Shown here: in pieces, positions 34,486-43,709 of the stretch
How the letters are laid out: each line of letters begins with the position of its first letter
Position numbering within the stretch: the stretch's first letter is position 1
DNA from: Flavobacteriaceae bacterium
GTDB taxonomy: Bacteria; Bacteroidota; Bacteroidia; Flavobacteriales; Flavobacteriaceae
Assembly: GCA_004762155.1 (NCBI GenBank)
Contig: SIHP01000001.1
Span: forward strand, 310,001 to 374,000
Reading direction: 5' to 3'
Length of the DNA: 64,000 nucleotides
The notes under the pieces: model-generated
What the model saw: only the letters and a program-made list of their open reading frames with translations
Told to the model about the DNA's origin: nothing
The model's database searches: none
Program-made: the position numbers and the translations under genes

Positions 34486-36504
34486 ATGAATCCATTATTA
34501 CAAGAATTTAATACTGCTCCTTTTAATACTATAAAAGAAGCTCATTATAAGCCAGCTATTGAGGCCGCTATAAAAATTGCAAAAGAAGAAATTAATACCA
34601 TTGTTAACAATACAGAAACGCCAACATTTGAAAACACAACTGTTGCATTAGATAATTCAGGTGAAAAAATAGATAGAATTACTTCTATTTTCTTCAACTT
34701 AAATTCTGCGGAAACTAACGATGAAATTCAGCAAATAGCGCAAGAGATTTCTCCATGGTTAAGTGAATTTAGAAATGATATTACTTTAAATACTGCATTA
34801 TTTTTAAAAGTAAAAACAGTTTTTGAAAATAAAGAACGTTTTAATTTAAATACTGAACAACTTATGTTATTGGAAAACCAATACAAGAGTTTTTCAAGAA
34901 ACGGAGCTGATTTAAATGATGAAGATAAAACTGAATTAAGAAAAATTGATGCTGAATTATCTCAACTTTCTTTAAAGTTTGGTGAGAATTTATTAGCTGA
35001 TGGTAATTCTTTTGAACTATTATTAACTGATGAAGCTGATTTGGCTGGTTTGCCAGAAAGTGCAAAACAAGCTGCTAAAGAATTAGCTAATCAAAAAGAA
35101 AAACAAGGTTGGTTATTTACCTTAGATTATCCAAGTTACATTCCTTTTATGACGTATGCTGACAATAGAGCATTACGTAAAAAATTAGCACTTGCATTTG
35201 GTAAAAAAGGATTTCAACAAAACGAATTTAATAACGAAGAAAATGTATTAAACATTGTTAAACTTCGTCATAAGCGTGCAAATTTACTTGGTTACAAAAC
35301 TCATGCACATTTTGTTTTAGAAGAACGTATGGCAGAAACACCAGAAAAGGTATTGTCTTTTTCCAACGATTTATTGGCCAAAGCAAAACCTGCTGCAAAA
35401 CGTGAATTTGAAAACTTACAAAGTTATGCTAAGAAACTAGATGGAATTACCGAATTGCAAAAATGGGATGGTGCTTATTATTCTGAAAAACTAAAAAAAG
35501 AATTATTTAGTTTAGATCAAGAATTACTAAAACCTTATTTTAAATTAGAGAATGTTATTGATGGAGTTTTTGAAATTGCCAATCGTTTATACGATTTAAA
35601 ATTTGAAGAGATTTCAACAATAGACACCTATCATGAAGATGTAAAAACATACAATGTAACAGATACTTCTGGGAATTTTATTTCTTATTTTTATGCTGAT
35701 TTTCACCCAAGACCTGGAAAAAGAAATGGTGCATGGATGACTTCATACAAATCGCAACAAATAGTAAACGAAAAAAATGATCGTCCGCATGTTTCTATTG
35801 TTTGTAATTTTACCAAACCAACAGCAACCAAACCTTCGTTATTAACCTTTAACGAAGTAACAACTTTATTTCACGAGTTTGGTCATGCATTGCACGGAAT
35901 GTTAGCCAATACAACGTACAAAAGTTTATCAGGAACTTCTGTTTCTTGGGATTTTGTAGAATTACCAAGTCAGGTTTTAGAAAACTGGTGTTACGAAAAA
36001 GAAGCTTTAGAATTGTTTGCTAAACATTACGAAACTGGAGAAACAATTCCTATGGAACTTGTTACCAAAATAAAAGAATCCGCAAGTTTTCATGAAGGAA
36101 TGCAAACTTTACGTCAGTTAAGTTTTGGATTGTTAGATATGCAATGGCACGCCGGCGAGTCTCCGGAGACAATTACTTCTGTTAAATCCTTTGAAACCAA
36201 TGCTTTTTCGGATACACAATTATATCCTGCGGTAGCAGAAAATTGTATGAGCACAGCTTTTGCACATATTTTTCAGGGCGGATATTCTGCTGGATATTAT
36301 TCTTATAAATGGGCCGAAGTTTTAGATGCTGATGCTTTTGAATACTTTCAAGAAAAAGGTGTTTTTAACAAAGAAGTTGCTACTAAATTTAAAGAAACAG
36401 TATTATCTAAAGGAGGAACAGAAAAACCAATGGATTTATACAAACGTTTCCGAGGAAAAGAACCAAAACCAGATGCATTATTAAAACGTGCTGGATTAAT
36501 TTAA
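34486..36504 (+). CDS. M3 family oligopeptidase (Dcp/oligopeptidase A-like)
   Basis: A 672-aa zinc metallopeptidase. The HExxH motif is LFHEFGHALHG with H463, E464 and H467, and the third ligand is expected in SWDFVELPSQ near 485-494. GGYSAGYYSYKWAEVLDADA near the C-terminus is the conserved substrate-binding loop of the family. No signal peptide is seen, so it probably degrades peptides in the cytoplasm, although Dcp homologues may be periplasmic. The length fits Dcp/OpdA. It is followed by a membrane protein gene after 19 bases. Confidence 0.93.
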   Translation: MNPLLQEFNTAPFNTIKEAHYKPAIEAAIKIAKEEINTIVNNTETPTFENTTVALDNSGEKIDRITSIFFNLNSAETNDEIQQIAQEISPWLSEFRNDITLNTALFLKVKTVFENKERFNLNTEQLMLLENQYKSFSRNGADLNDEDKTELRKIDAELSQLSLKFGENLLADGNSFELLLTDEADLAGLPESAKQAAKELANQKEKQGWLFTLDYPSYIPFMTYADNRALRKKLALAFGKKGFQQNEFNNEENVLNIVKLRHKRANLLGYKTHAHFVLEERMAETPEKVLSFSNDLLAKAKPAAKREFENLQSYAKKLDGITELQKWDGAYYSEKLKKELFSLDQELLKPYFKLENVIDGVFEIANRLYDLKFEEISTIDTYHEDVKTYNVTDTSGNFISYFYADFHPRPGKRNGAWMTSYKSQQIVNEKNDRPHVSIVCNFTKPTATKPSLLTFNEVTTLFHEFGHALHGMLANTTYKSLSGTSVSWDFVELPSQVLENWCYEKEALELFAKHYETGETIPMELVTKIKESASFHEGMQTLRQLSFGLLDMQWHAGESPETITSVKSFETNAFSDTQLYPAVAENCMSTAFAHIFQGGYSAGYYSYKWAEVLDADAFEYFQEKGVFNKEVATKFKETVLSKGGTEKPMDLYKRFRGKEPKPDALLKRAGLI

Positions 36505-36523
36505 ATATAAAAACAAAAAAACT

Positions 36524-37417
36524 ATGGATACTTATTACAAACCTTCAGGAAAGTTCTCTGTCATATCTTTTCTTTATTTTTTTCTATTATCAATTACTGC
36601 ATTTCCTTTATTAGGTCTTATATATGCTTATTGTATTTGGTATATTCCTTTTTTTTATATCAACTTTTTAATCGCTGCAGCATTTGGTTTTTTAATTGGT
36701 TTTCTTATTAATACGGTAGTTATTGGAAAAGGAAAAGTAAGAAATGTTCCTTTATCTTTAATTTTTGGATTACTTGGAGGTTTTGTTGCGCTTTACTTTC
36801 ATTGGGCTGTTTGGGTAGATCTTGTAATTAATGCTGGTGAAAGTTATGGAAATTCTACTATAGGTGTTACCGCTAGTAATATTGAGTTCTTACAAGTTTT
36901 TAACTTGGCAATACAACCTGATCTTCTTTTTGAAATTATAGGTGAAATTAATAAAACCGGAACTTGGGGACTTAAAGGAACTACTGTAAGTGGTGCCGTT
37001 CTTTCTGTTATATGGATTATTGAATTGTTAATTATAGTCGTGGTTACTATTATAACATCGTTTCATAAATCCAAACAACCTTTTTGTGAAAAAGATAATT
37101 CTTGGTTTAAAGAAACTGTATTAGGTACTTTTGATTTCATTTTAGATACTGCATCTGTTACCAAAGAACTAGAAACTGGTAACAGTACACTTATTGAAAC
37201 TATAAACAAAATTGAAAATCCTCAAATAAGTCATAGTATTTTAACTATGTATACTTCTAATTTTAAAGAGACTTATTTATCTATTGAAAATAAAAATGCA
37301 AAGACAGATAAAGATGGGAAGTTAGATTTTGATGATGATCCTTTTTTAGATTATATTTCTATTAATAGCACACTAAAACAAACGTTATTAGATAAAAAAA
37401 TCATTTCAGAAAATTAA
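36524..37417 (+). CDS. Membrane protein of unknown function
   Basis: A 297-aa protein with about four hydrophobic helices: two near 12-65, one near 75-95 and one near 158-180. A soluble tail of about 110 residues follows, ending in an acidic stretch (KDGKLDFDDDPFLDY). No family motif recognised. It follows the M3 peptidase gene by 19 bases and ends at a strong terminator, so the two genes probably form one unit. Confidence 0.7.
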   Translation: MDTYYKPSGKFSVISFLYFFLLSITAFPLLGLIYAYCIWYIPFFYINFLIAAAFGFLIGFLINTVVIGKGKVRNVPLSLIFGLLGGFVALYFHWAVWVDLVINAGESYGNSTIGVTASNIEFLQVFNLAIQPDLLFEIIGEINKTGTWGLKGTTVSGAVLSVIWIIELLIIVVVTIITSFHKSKQPFCEKDNSWFKETVLGTFDFILDTASVTKELETGNSTLIETINKIENPQISHSILTMYTSNFKETYLSIENKNAKTDKDGKLDFDDDPFLDYISINSTLKQTLLDKKIISEN

Positions 37418-37432
37418 ACAAAGTCATAAATT

Positions 37433-37472
37433 AAAAACCTTAATGAAATATTAATTTCATTAAGGTTTTTTT
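37433..37472 (+). terminator. Terminator downstream of the membrane protein gene
   Basis: 17-bp stem starting AAAAACCTTAATGAAAT with a 4-base loop and a T-tract; no mismatches. Confidence 0.88.
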
Positions 37473-37551
37473 ATACTTTTTTTTAAAAGGGACAAGTCTT
37501 TTTAGTATACCTAATCTCTGTTCAATTCATGTTTTTAAAAATTACTTTTTA

Positions 37552-38775
37552 ATGTTTCTATCTAAATACACCTTATTATTATTCTTTTTTTTGGGGTTTC
37601 AACTAAATTTTGCTCAAAGTATAATTTCAGGTAAAATTTTATCGAAAAACAACCAAGCATTAGAAGGTGCATCAGTCTATTTTAACAATACTACTATTGG
37701 AACAATTTCTAAAAACGATGGAACTTTTGAGTTAAAAGTAAAACCAGGAAACTATCTTTTAATTGTTTCTTTCCTTGGTTATAAAACAGAGAAAATTCAA
37801 ATAATTATTTCTACGGAAAATGATTTTTTAGAAATTAACTTAAATGAAGACAACACGCTGTTAGATGAAGTTATAGTAAAAAAAGTAATATTTGACGACG
37901 ATTGGAAGTACAATTTAAATCGGTTTAAAAAAACACTTTTTGGTAAAAGTGAATTGGCAAATGATTGTGTGATTTCAAATGAAAAAAAATTACGTTTTGA
38001 CTACAATTATAAAACAAACACATTAACTGCTTATAATATAGAACCTTTAAAAATCAAACATAAAAGTCTCGGATATTTAATTAACTATGATATTGTTGAA
38101 TACACTTTAACACAAAAACATCTATTTTTTAGTGGTTATATAAAATACACAGATTTACAAACACCTATAAAGCCTAAATGGATTAAAAATAGATTAAAGG
38201 CTTTTAATGGATCTAGAATGCATTTTTTAAGAAGCATTATTCATAAAAAACTAACTGAGGAAGGTTTTTTAGTTAGTCAATTTAAACGAGTTCCTAATAA
38301 AAAAAGGCCTGCTGATTCTGTAATAAAAAAGGCCAGAAGATTACTGTCGAAAATTAGAAAACAAATTAAATCTTCTAAAAAAACTCCTTTTTTATCTTTT
38401 AAATTTGATAGCCTTAAAAGAATTACAAAAAAAAGCAGTCTAAAAAAATTTAAAGATTCAATTTATCAGTTAGAAGTACCTTATAAGGATATGATTTTAT
38501 CTAACAATAAAACATCTTTACTAGATTTTAATGATTACTTATTAGTAACCTATACTAAGGAACCTGAAGAAGCAAATTATTTAATTAAACCTTTTGGTAA
38601 AAAAAGAAGACCAACTGGTATGCAAAGCTCCAATATTATACTAAACGAACGAAAAACAATTATTGATCCCTCTGGTGTTATGGTAAATCCGAATGCGCTT
38701 ATTAACCAAGGATATTGGGCATTTGAAGCCTTTGCAAACATGTTACCTCTAGACTATCAACCACCAAAAAACTAA
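37552..38775 (+). CDS. Secreted protein with carboxypeptidase-regulatory-like domain
   Basis: A 407-aa protein with a signal peptide (MFLSKYTLLLFFFLGFQL, cleavage near FAQS). Residues 25-105 form a CarboxypepD_reg-like beta-sandwich: ISGKILSKNNQALEGASVYF, then GTISKNDGTFELKVKPGNY. This domain occurs at the N-terminus of many outer-membrane and surface proteins of Bacteroidetes. The remaining 300 residues are lysine-rich and not recognised; no TonB plug or barrel is seen. It converges with the glycosyltransferase gene, the last 4 bases overlapping. Confidence 0.75.
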   Translation: MFLSKYTLLLFFFLGFQLNFAQSIISGKILSKNNQALEGASVYFNNTTIGTISKNDGTFELKVKPGNYLLIVSFLGYKTEKIQIIISTENDFLEINLNEDNTLLDEVIVKKVIFDDDWKYNLNRFKKTLFGKSELANDCVISNEKKLRFDYNYKTNTLTAYNIEPLKIKHKSLGYLINYDIVEYTLTQKHLFFSGYIKYTDLQTPIKPKWIKNRLKAFNGSRMHFLRSIIHKKLTEEGFLVSQFKRVPNKKRPADSVIKKARRLLSKIRKQIKSSKKTPFLSFKFDSLKRITKKSSLKKFKDSIYQLEVPYKDMILSNNKTSLLDFNDYLLVTYTKEPEEANYLIKPFGKKRRPTGMQSSNIILNERKTIIDPSGVMVNPNALINQGYWAFEAFANMLPLDYQPPKN

Positions 38776-40013
38776 TCTTTATTTTTCTCTTCAATCCACT
38801 TACTCATATATTTTGTAGCTTGTAATGTTTGGTGTTGTAATAAACTACCCAAGAAATTTTGTTTGCGATGTTGTTCTAAATTTTCTCCAATATTTGTAAT
38901 GGTCCTTAAAAACAAGTTTCCTAATTTTTCTTTATCGTACAACTCATTTATAATTGTTATTCCATGCTGCTGAGAAGTTTTCCAAAGAGTATCATTGGTA
39001 TATAATTCTATTGCCTTTTTTGCAAACACTTCAAAATTATCTTCCACTACTCCATTCCATTCAAAATTAGCATGCATTCCTTCAGCTCCAATAGCTGTGG
39101 TAATACTTGGTGTACCACAAAACATAGCTTCTGTTAACTTTCCTTTAATTCCTGCTCCAAAACGTATTGGAGCTAATACTACTTTTGCTTTTTTTACAAC
39201 TTCTATAGCGTCTTTAGCAAATCCTTTTACTATAAAGCCTTCTTTGGGTTTATGAAATTGTTGAATTTGCTGTGTTGGATAAGCTCCATAGATATGTAAT
39301 TCGGCTTTAGGTAACACCTTTCTTATATGTTGCCAAATTCCGTTTTTTAATTGTAAAACTGCATCTACATTTGGAGCGTGAATGAAATTCCCTATAAATA
39401 CAAAATGTTCACGATCTTCTAGTGGCAACCAATCTTTGGTCTGTTTATCATCAATTTTATCTAATAAAAAAGGAAGTAACAACAATAATTTTTCATCAAT
39501 TTTAAAAACATCTTGTAACAACTTCATTTCGTAAGTAGAAATTATTAAACTGATATCGCATCTTAAAATAGCGGCTATTTCTCGCTTTGCGATGTCTGAA
39601 CTTAATAAATCATCAACCAAAAACTTTTGATTCTTTTTTATTTTTTCTTGACGAACTTTTCGCAATGAATGTAAATCTTCGGTATCTAAAACACGAATTG
39701 CTTGTGGACAATTTTCAGCAACCCGCCAACCAAATTGTTCTTCCATCATAAAACGATCAAAAACCACAACAGCAGGATTTAATTCTTTAATAAAAGTATC
39801 AAAAGAAGTATTGTTCAATTCAATTGTCCTCTCTTCAATCCCTAAAGCTTTTAAATCTGCAGCCTTTTCTCCTTTTTGTGCAGGAGAAGCAAAAGTGATT
39901 TTATACTTATTTTTTAAAAATTGTTCTAGTAATTGCATCATTCTACTTCCAGCAGCAGAAGAATTAGGCTCTACCCAAACATAACCGATTATTAATACAT
40001 TATTTGTTATCAA
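38772..40013 (-). CDS. Glycosyltransferase (GT-B, group 1-like)
   Basis: A 413-aa protein with a GT-B layout. The first domain starts VLIIGYVWVEPNSSAAGSRM. The C-terminal part has VFIGNFIHAPNVDAV near 207-221 and APIRFGAGIKGKLTEAMFCG near 285-304, the sugar-nucleotide-binding region with its E-x7-E-like acidic element. The acceptor is unknown; candidates are cell-surface polysaccharides. It is monocistronic with its own promoter region opposite lpdA. No other glycan biosynthesis gene lies beside it. Confidence 0.82.
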   Translation of the reverse strand: MITNNVLIIGYVWVEPNSSAAGSRMMQLLEQFLKNKYKITFASPAQKGEKAADLKALGIEERTIELNNTSFDTFIKELNPAVVVFDRFMMEEQFGWRVAENCPQAIRVLDTEDLHSLRKVRQEKIKKNQKFLVDDLLSSDIAKREIAAILRCDISLIISTYEMKLLQDVFKIDEKLLLLLPFLLDKIDDKQTKDWLPLEDREHFVFIGNFIHAPNVDAVLQLKNGIWQHIRKVLPKAELHIYGAYPTQQIQQFHKPKEGFIVKGFAKDAIEVVKKAKVVLAPIRFGAGIKGKLTEAMFCGTPSITTAIGAEGMHANFEWNGVVEDNFEVFAKKAIELYTNDTLWKTSQQHGITIINELYDKEKLGNLFLRTITNIGENLEQHRKQNFLGSLLQHQTLQATKYMSKWIEEKNKD

Positions 40014-40164
40014 AAAAACTTCTTTTTATTAGTCTTTAATATTAATTTCTCTCTTTTTTAGCCTTAAAAAATTACGATTTCACAAAATAGAACCATATTT
40101 TTTTAAGAGTTTTCATTTGTTGATTTTCAAAAAGGTAAAAGCCTGTAAATCTAGTTAATTCTAC

Positions 40165-40194
40165 TTATTTTATTTAAAAATATATGTACTTTTG
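40165..40194 (+). promoter_or_regulatory. Probable lpdA promoter
   Basis: TTA at 40165-40167, 19 bases, TACTTTTG at 40187-40194: the -7 box is a full match and the -33 box a near match to the Bacteroidetes consensus. The lpdA ATG is 70 bases downstream. Confidence 0.55.
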
Positions 40195-40217
40195 TCAAGA
40201 TAAACACTAAATTCATC

Positions 40218-40241
40218 ATGAAGCCGAAAGGTAACATGTGA
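40218..40241 (+). other. Possible 7-codon leader peptide upstream of lpdA
   Basis: ATG at 40218 opens a frame encoding MKPKGNM and ends at TGA 40239-40241. It lies between the probable promoter and the lpdA start, 22 bases ahead of the latter. It might be a regulatory leader or chance. Confidence 0.25.
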
Positions 40242-40263
40242 CTATAAACTAAAAAAAACACTC

Positions 40264-41664
40264 ATGAAATACGATTTAATCGTTATAGGTTCAGGACCTG
40301 GAGGATATATTGCCGGAATAAGAGCTGCCCAGTTAGGATCTAAAGTAGCTATTATTGAAAAATACTCAACATTAGGAGGAACTTGTACAAATGTAGGATG
40401 TATTCCTTCTAAAGCTTTATTAGATTCTTCACATCATTTTTATGATGCTACTCATCATTTTGAAGAACATGGTATTACTGTTGAAAAGCCTTCTTTTGAT
40501 TTTGGTAAAATGGTAGATCGTAAAGCTAAGATTGTTGAAACAACAACTGGTGGTATTAAGTATTTAATGGACAAAAACAATATTGAAGTTTTTGAAGGTT
40601 TGGGTTCTTTTGTAGATGCAACACATGTTAATGTTGCTAAAAATGATGGAAGTAATGAAGTATTAGAAGCAACTAATATTATTATTGCTACGGGTTCAAA
40701 ACCATCTACTTTACCTTTTATTAAATTAGATAAAGAAAGAATTATTACTTCTACTGAAGCTTTAAAGTTACCAGAAGTACCAAAACATTTAATTGTTATT
40801 GGTGGTGGAGTTATTGGTTTAGAGTTAGGTTCTGTATATAAGCGTTTAGGTGCTGATGTTTCTGTTGTAGAATATGCACCTACAATTACGCCTACAATGG
40901 ATAAAGATGTTTCTAAAGAATTAACCAAAGTTTTAAAGAAACAAGGTGTTAAATTTAATGTGAATCATGGAGTTAATGCTGTTGAAAGAAACGGAGATGA
41001 AGTTGTTGTAAAAGCAACTAATAAAAAAGGTGAAGAAGTTGAGTTTAAAGGTGATTATTGTTTAGTTGCTGTTGGTCGTCATGCTTACACAGATGGTTTA
41101 GGTTTAGAAAATGTTGGTATTAAAACTACAGAAAGAGGACAGGTTGAAGTAAATGATCATTTACAAACAAATGTTTCTAATATTTATGCTATTGGTGATG
41201 TTGTTAAAGGTGCAATGTTAGCTCATAAAGCAGAAGAAGAAGGTGTTGTTGTTGCTGAAATTTTAGCAGGACAAAAACCTCATATAGATTACAACTTAAT
41301 TCCTGGTATTATTTATACTTGGCCAGAAGTTGCGGCTGTTGGTAAAACAGAACAAGAATTAAAAGACGCTAAAGTTGATTATAAAGCGGGTAAATTTTCT
41401 ATGCGTGCCTTAGGTAGATCTAGAGCAAGTGGAGATACTGATGGTTTTGTAAAAGTATTAGCTGATAAAAATACTGATGAAATTTTAGGAGTTCATATGG
41501 TTGGTGCACGTGTTGCTGATTTAATTATGGAAGCTGCTGTTGCAATGGAATACAGAGCCTCTGCCGAAGATTTAGCAAGAATCTGTCATGGACATCCAAC
41601 ATATTCTGAAGCCGTTAAAGAAGCTGCCAAAGCTGCTTGGGACGGAAAACCATTAAACTCATAA
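40264..41664 (+). CDS. lpdA: Dihydrolipoyl dehydrogenase
   Basis: A 466-aa flavoprotein (E3) that reoxidises dihydrolipoamide with NAD+ in pyruvate and 2-oxoglutarate dehydrogenase complexes. FAD-binding GSGPGGYIAG near 9-18, redox disulfide GGTCTNVGCIPSKALL with C41 and C46, NAD-binding GGGVIGLELGSVY near 179-191, and the C-terminal base HGHPTYSEA (H444, E449) are complete. The genes for E1/E2 are not nearby. Terminator follows. Confidence 0.96.
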   Translation: MKYDLIVIGSGPGGYIAGIRAAQLGSKVAIIEKYSTLGGTCTNVGCIPSKALLDSSHHFYDATHHFEEHGITVEKPSFDFGKMVDRKAKIVETTTGGIKYLMDKNNIEVFEGLGSFVDATHVNVAKNDGSNEVLEATNIIIATGSKPSTLPFIKLDKERIITSTEALKLPEVPKHLIVIGGGVIGLELGSVYKRLGADVSVVEYAPTITPTMDKDVSKELTKVLKKQGVKFNVNHGVNAVERNGDEVVVKATNKKGEEVEFKGDYCLVAVGRHAYTDGLGLENVGIKTTERGQVEVNDHLQTNVSNIYAIGDVVKGAMLAHKAEEEGVVVAEILAGQKPHIDYNLIPGIIYTWPEVAAVGKTEQELKDAKVDYKAGKFSMRALGRSRASGDTDGFVKVLADKNTDEILGVHMVGARVADLIMEAAVAMEYRASAEDLARICHGHPTYSEAVKEAAKAAWDGKPLNS

Positions 41665-41703
41665 AGTTTAAATAAATTTTTCTTTTTACTAAGAAAAATT
41701 ATT

Positions 41704-41738
41704 AAAAAGCAACCTAATAACCATTAGGTTGCTTTTTT
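41704..41738 (+). terminator. Terminator downstream of lpdA
   Basis: Stem AAGCAACCTAAT / ATTAGGTTGCTT, loop AACC, then a T-tract; 40 bases after the stop. Confidence 0.88.
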
Positions 41739-41846
41739 CTTCTAAACATTTTATATTTCATTTTTTACATATCATTTTTTTAGATATAATTTATTTTTAT
41801 TGTTAATTTTTTAATATATTATTAAAATAATCAAACATTTAAAAAT

Positions 41847-43646
41847 ATGAATCTAAAACGAAGTATAGTATTTGCTATTATTCTGTTAAGTTGTCTCTCG
41901 TCTTACAGTCAAAATTTTCTAGAAAAACAACTTCCATCACCAGAAAAACTGAGTTCATTCTTTATTGGACCATTAATAAAATCTACCATACATTACGGAG
42001 AAAAACCTGCCAACTATAATGGAGAAGTATTAGTACTTAATCATGGATATATTGATTTAAACCAATTATTCTTTACAAATAATTCTTTTTATGAAGAAGC
42101 ATACACTGCGGGATATCAGATTGTATTTGTAGCTACTACAAGAGGTAAAGGAATGTGGGAAAATGGAGAATTATTAGCAGAATCCATAGATATTATTACG
42201 AGTAAGTTTTTTGTGAATGCTATTACTTTAATTGCGCATAGCAACGGTGGAAAAGCTGCCGAAGTAGCAATGTTTTCATATGATAAAAAAGATAAAGTAA
42301 AAAAAGTATTTGCTTTAGGAACTCCTTTTTATGGAACTTATTTAGCAGATATTTCTCAACAATGGTGGTTTAATTGGATATGGAGTAAAACTGGCTTGAA
42401 TGAAGGAAGTGCAACATCAACAACATACTATTGTAAAAATGTTGTTAGACCATATTTTGATAACCTTGAAACAAATCAACCGTCAAAATTCTATATTCTA
42501 GGCGGATCTGGATATAAAAATGGACATACCATTTTAGCTCCTTTATTATTTACAAGTGGAACTATAGTTTATGTAGCAGAAGGTATAAATGACGGTGTAA
42601 CTTCTTATGATAGTTCTTTAAGACCAAATGCTAATTATTTATTTAAAAAAGGGGAAGCTAAATTAGATCATGTAGATCTTGCTTATGGTCAATTTGTATG
42701 GGAATATATAAAACCTCACCTAAATACTTCTGAAGCGTTTAAAACAGAGAAAAAAGACATTAAATTAAACCCTAAACAAAAGATCATCAGTAATTATCAA
42801 ATAATAAATTCAGAGAATAGTTATGATGATGTTATTATAAATGATCCTTTAAAAACTATTGAACTTGAAGTTTTTCATGAAAACCAAACAGATAATTTTG
42901 ATTTATACTTTAACGACAAAAAACTTAAACAAAAAAACACGTCTAATAAATCAACTACAATAGCCCAACACAAGAGTAATTATACGATTACTAATACTTC
43001 TACTATTTCATTAAAAGCAAATTCACGCTTTGCTGCTTTTGCGTATTTCTCTGATGGACCAAAAATGAATTATGAACTTGAAAATAAGCAAATAGATATT
43101 TCTTTTAATGACATAAATACATCATTAATTAAAGAAATAGAAGTAGATGCTGTTATCACAAAAACAACTGACTTATACGGAGAAAAAAGCGATGGTAATT
43201 CGTATGTATACCCAATAACATACAATAATATTACAAGTAGTTTTCAATTAAATATTAATAATTTTGAAGAAGGTATTTATAGTATTTACGTTACTGGTAA
43301 AAACTCAAACTTTGTTAGATCTATAGCCACTGGTTTTACCATTGGGAACTTATCAAAAAATAAAATTGATAAAAAAACAATTATAAAAGAGTCTATAAAT
43401 GTTACGCTACAGACTAACATTATAAATGATGAACTTATTTTTATTGATGATGCAACAAATGAAACAAAAGACTACACTGTTACTATCTATAATTTAAATG
43501 GACAAATACAGTTAAAGGAACACATAGATCTACTTAATGGTAAGTATCATTTAAATGAAAACATTAGCAGCTTAAAAAAAGGATTATACATTCTTATTCT
43601 AGAAAAAGACAATCACAAAAAAAGTTATAAAATAATTAAAAACTAA
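41847..43646 (+). CDS. Secreted alpha/beta hydrolase with T9SS C-terminal sorting domain
   Basis: A 599-aa protein with a signal peptide (cleavage near SSYSQ). The hydrolase domain spans about 30-300: VLNHGYID near the oxyanion strand and the nucleophile elbow AHSNGGKAA near 132-140, as in lipases and esterases of the GxSxG type. The middle region is beta-rich. The last 70 residues (YTVTIYNLNGQI, SLKKGLYILILE, KSYKIIKN) match the type A sorting domain recognised by the type IX secretion system, so the protein is exported across the outer membrane. The substrate is unknown; lipid or ester substrates are plausible. Confidence 0.82.
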   Translation: MNLKRSIVFAIILLSCLSSYSQNFLEKQLPSPEKLSSFFIGPLIKSTIHYGEKPANYNGEVLVLNHGYIDLNQLFFTNNSFYEEAYTAGYQIVFVATTRGKGMWENGELLAESIDIITSKFFVNAITLIAHSNGGKAAEVAMFSYDKKDKVKKVFALGTPFYGTYLADISQQWWFNWIWSKTGLNEGSATSTTYYCKNVVRPYFDNLETNQPSKFYILGGSGYKNGHTILAPLLFTSGTIVYVAEGINDGVTSYDSSLRPNANYLFKKGEAKLDHVDLAYGQFVWEYIKPHLNTSEAFKTEKKDIKLNPKQKIISNYQIINSENSYDDVIINDPLKTIELEVFHENQTDNFDLYFNDKKLKQKNTSNKSTTIAQHKSNYTITNTSTISLKANSRFAAFAYFSDGPKMNYELENKQIDISFNDINTSLIKEIEVDAVITKTTDLYGEKSDGNSYVYPITYNNITSSFQLNINNFEEGIYSIYVTGKNSNFVRSIATGFTIGNLSKNKIDKKTIIKESINVTLQTNIINDELIFIDDATNETKDYTVTIYNLNGQIQLKEHIDLLNGKYHLNENISSLKKGLYILILEKDNHKKSYKIIKN

Positions 43647-43660
43647 ATTAGTTCTAAAAT

Positions 43661-43693
43661 AAAAATCCCAAACTTTAGGTTTGGGATTTTTTT
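43661..43693. terminator. Bidirectional terminator between hydrolase and ppiD genes
   Basis: Stem AAATCCCAAAC / GTTTGGGATTT with a 5-base loop, A-rich before and T-rich after, in the 63-base gap between convergent genes. Confidence 0.88.
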
Positions 43694-43709
43694 AAAGGTA
43701 TACGTTATA

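Noticed and set aside
40455..40928. 157-codon frame antisense to lpdA
   Set aside because: Serine/proline-rich antisense shadow of a well-conserved enzyme.
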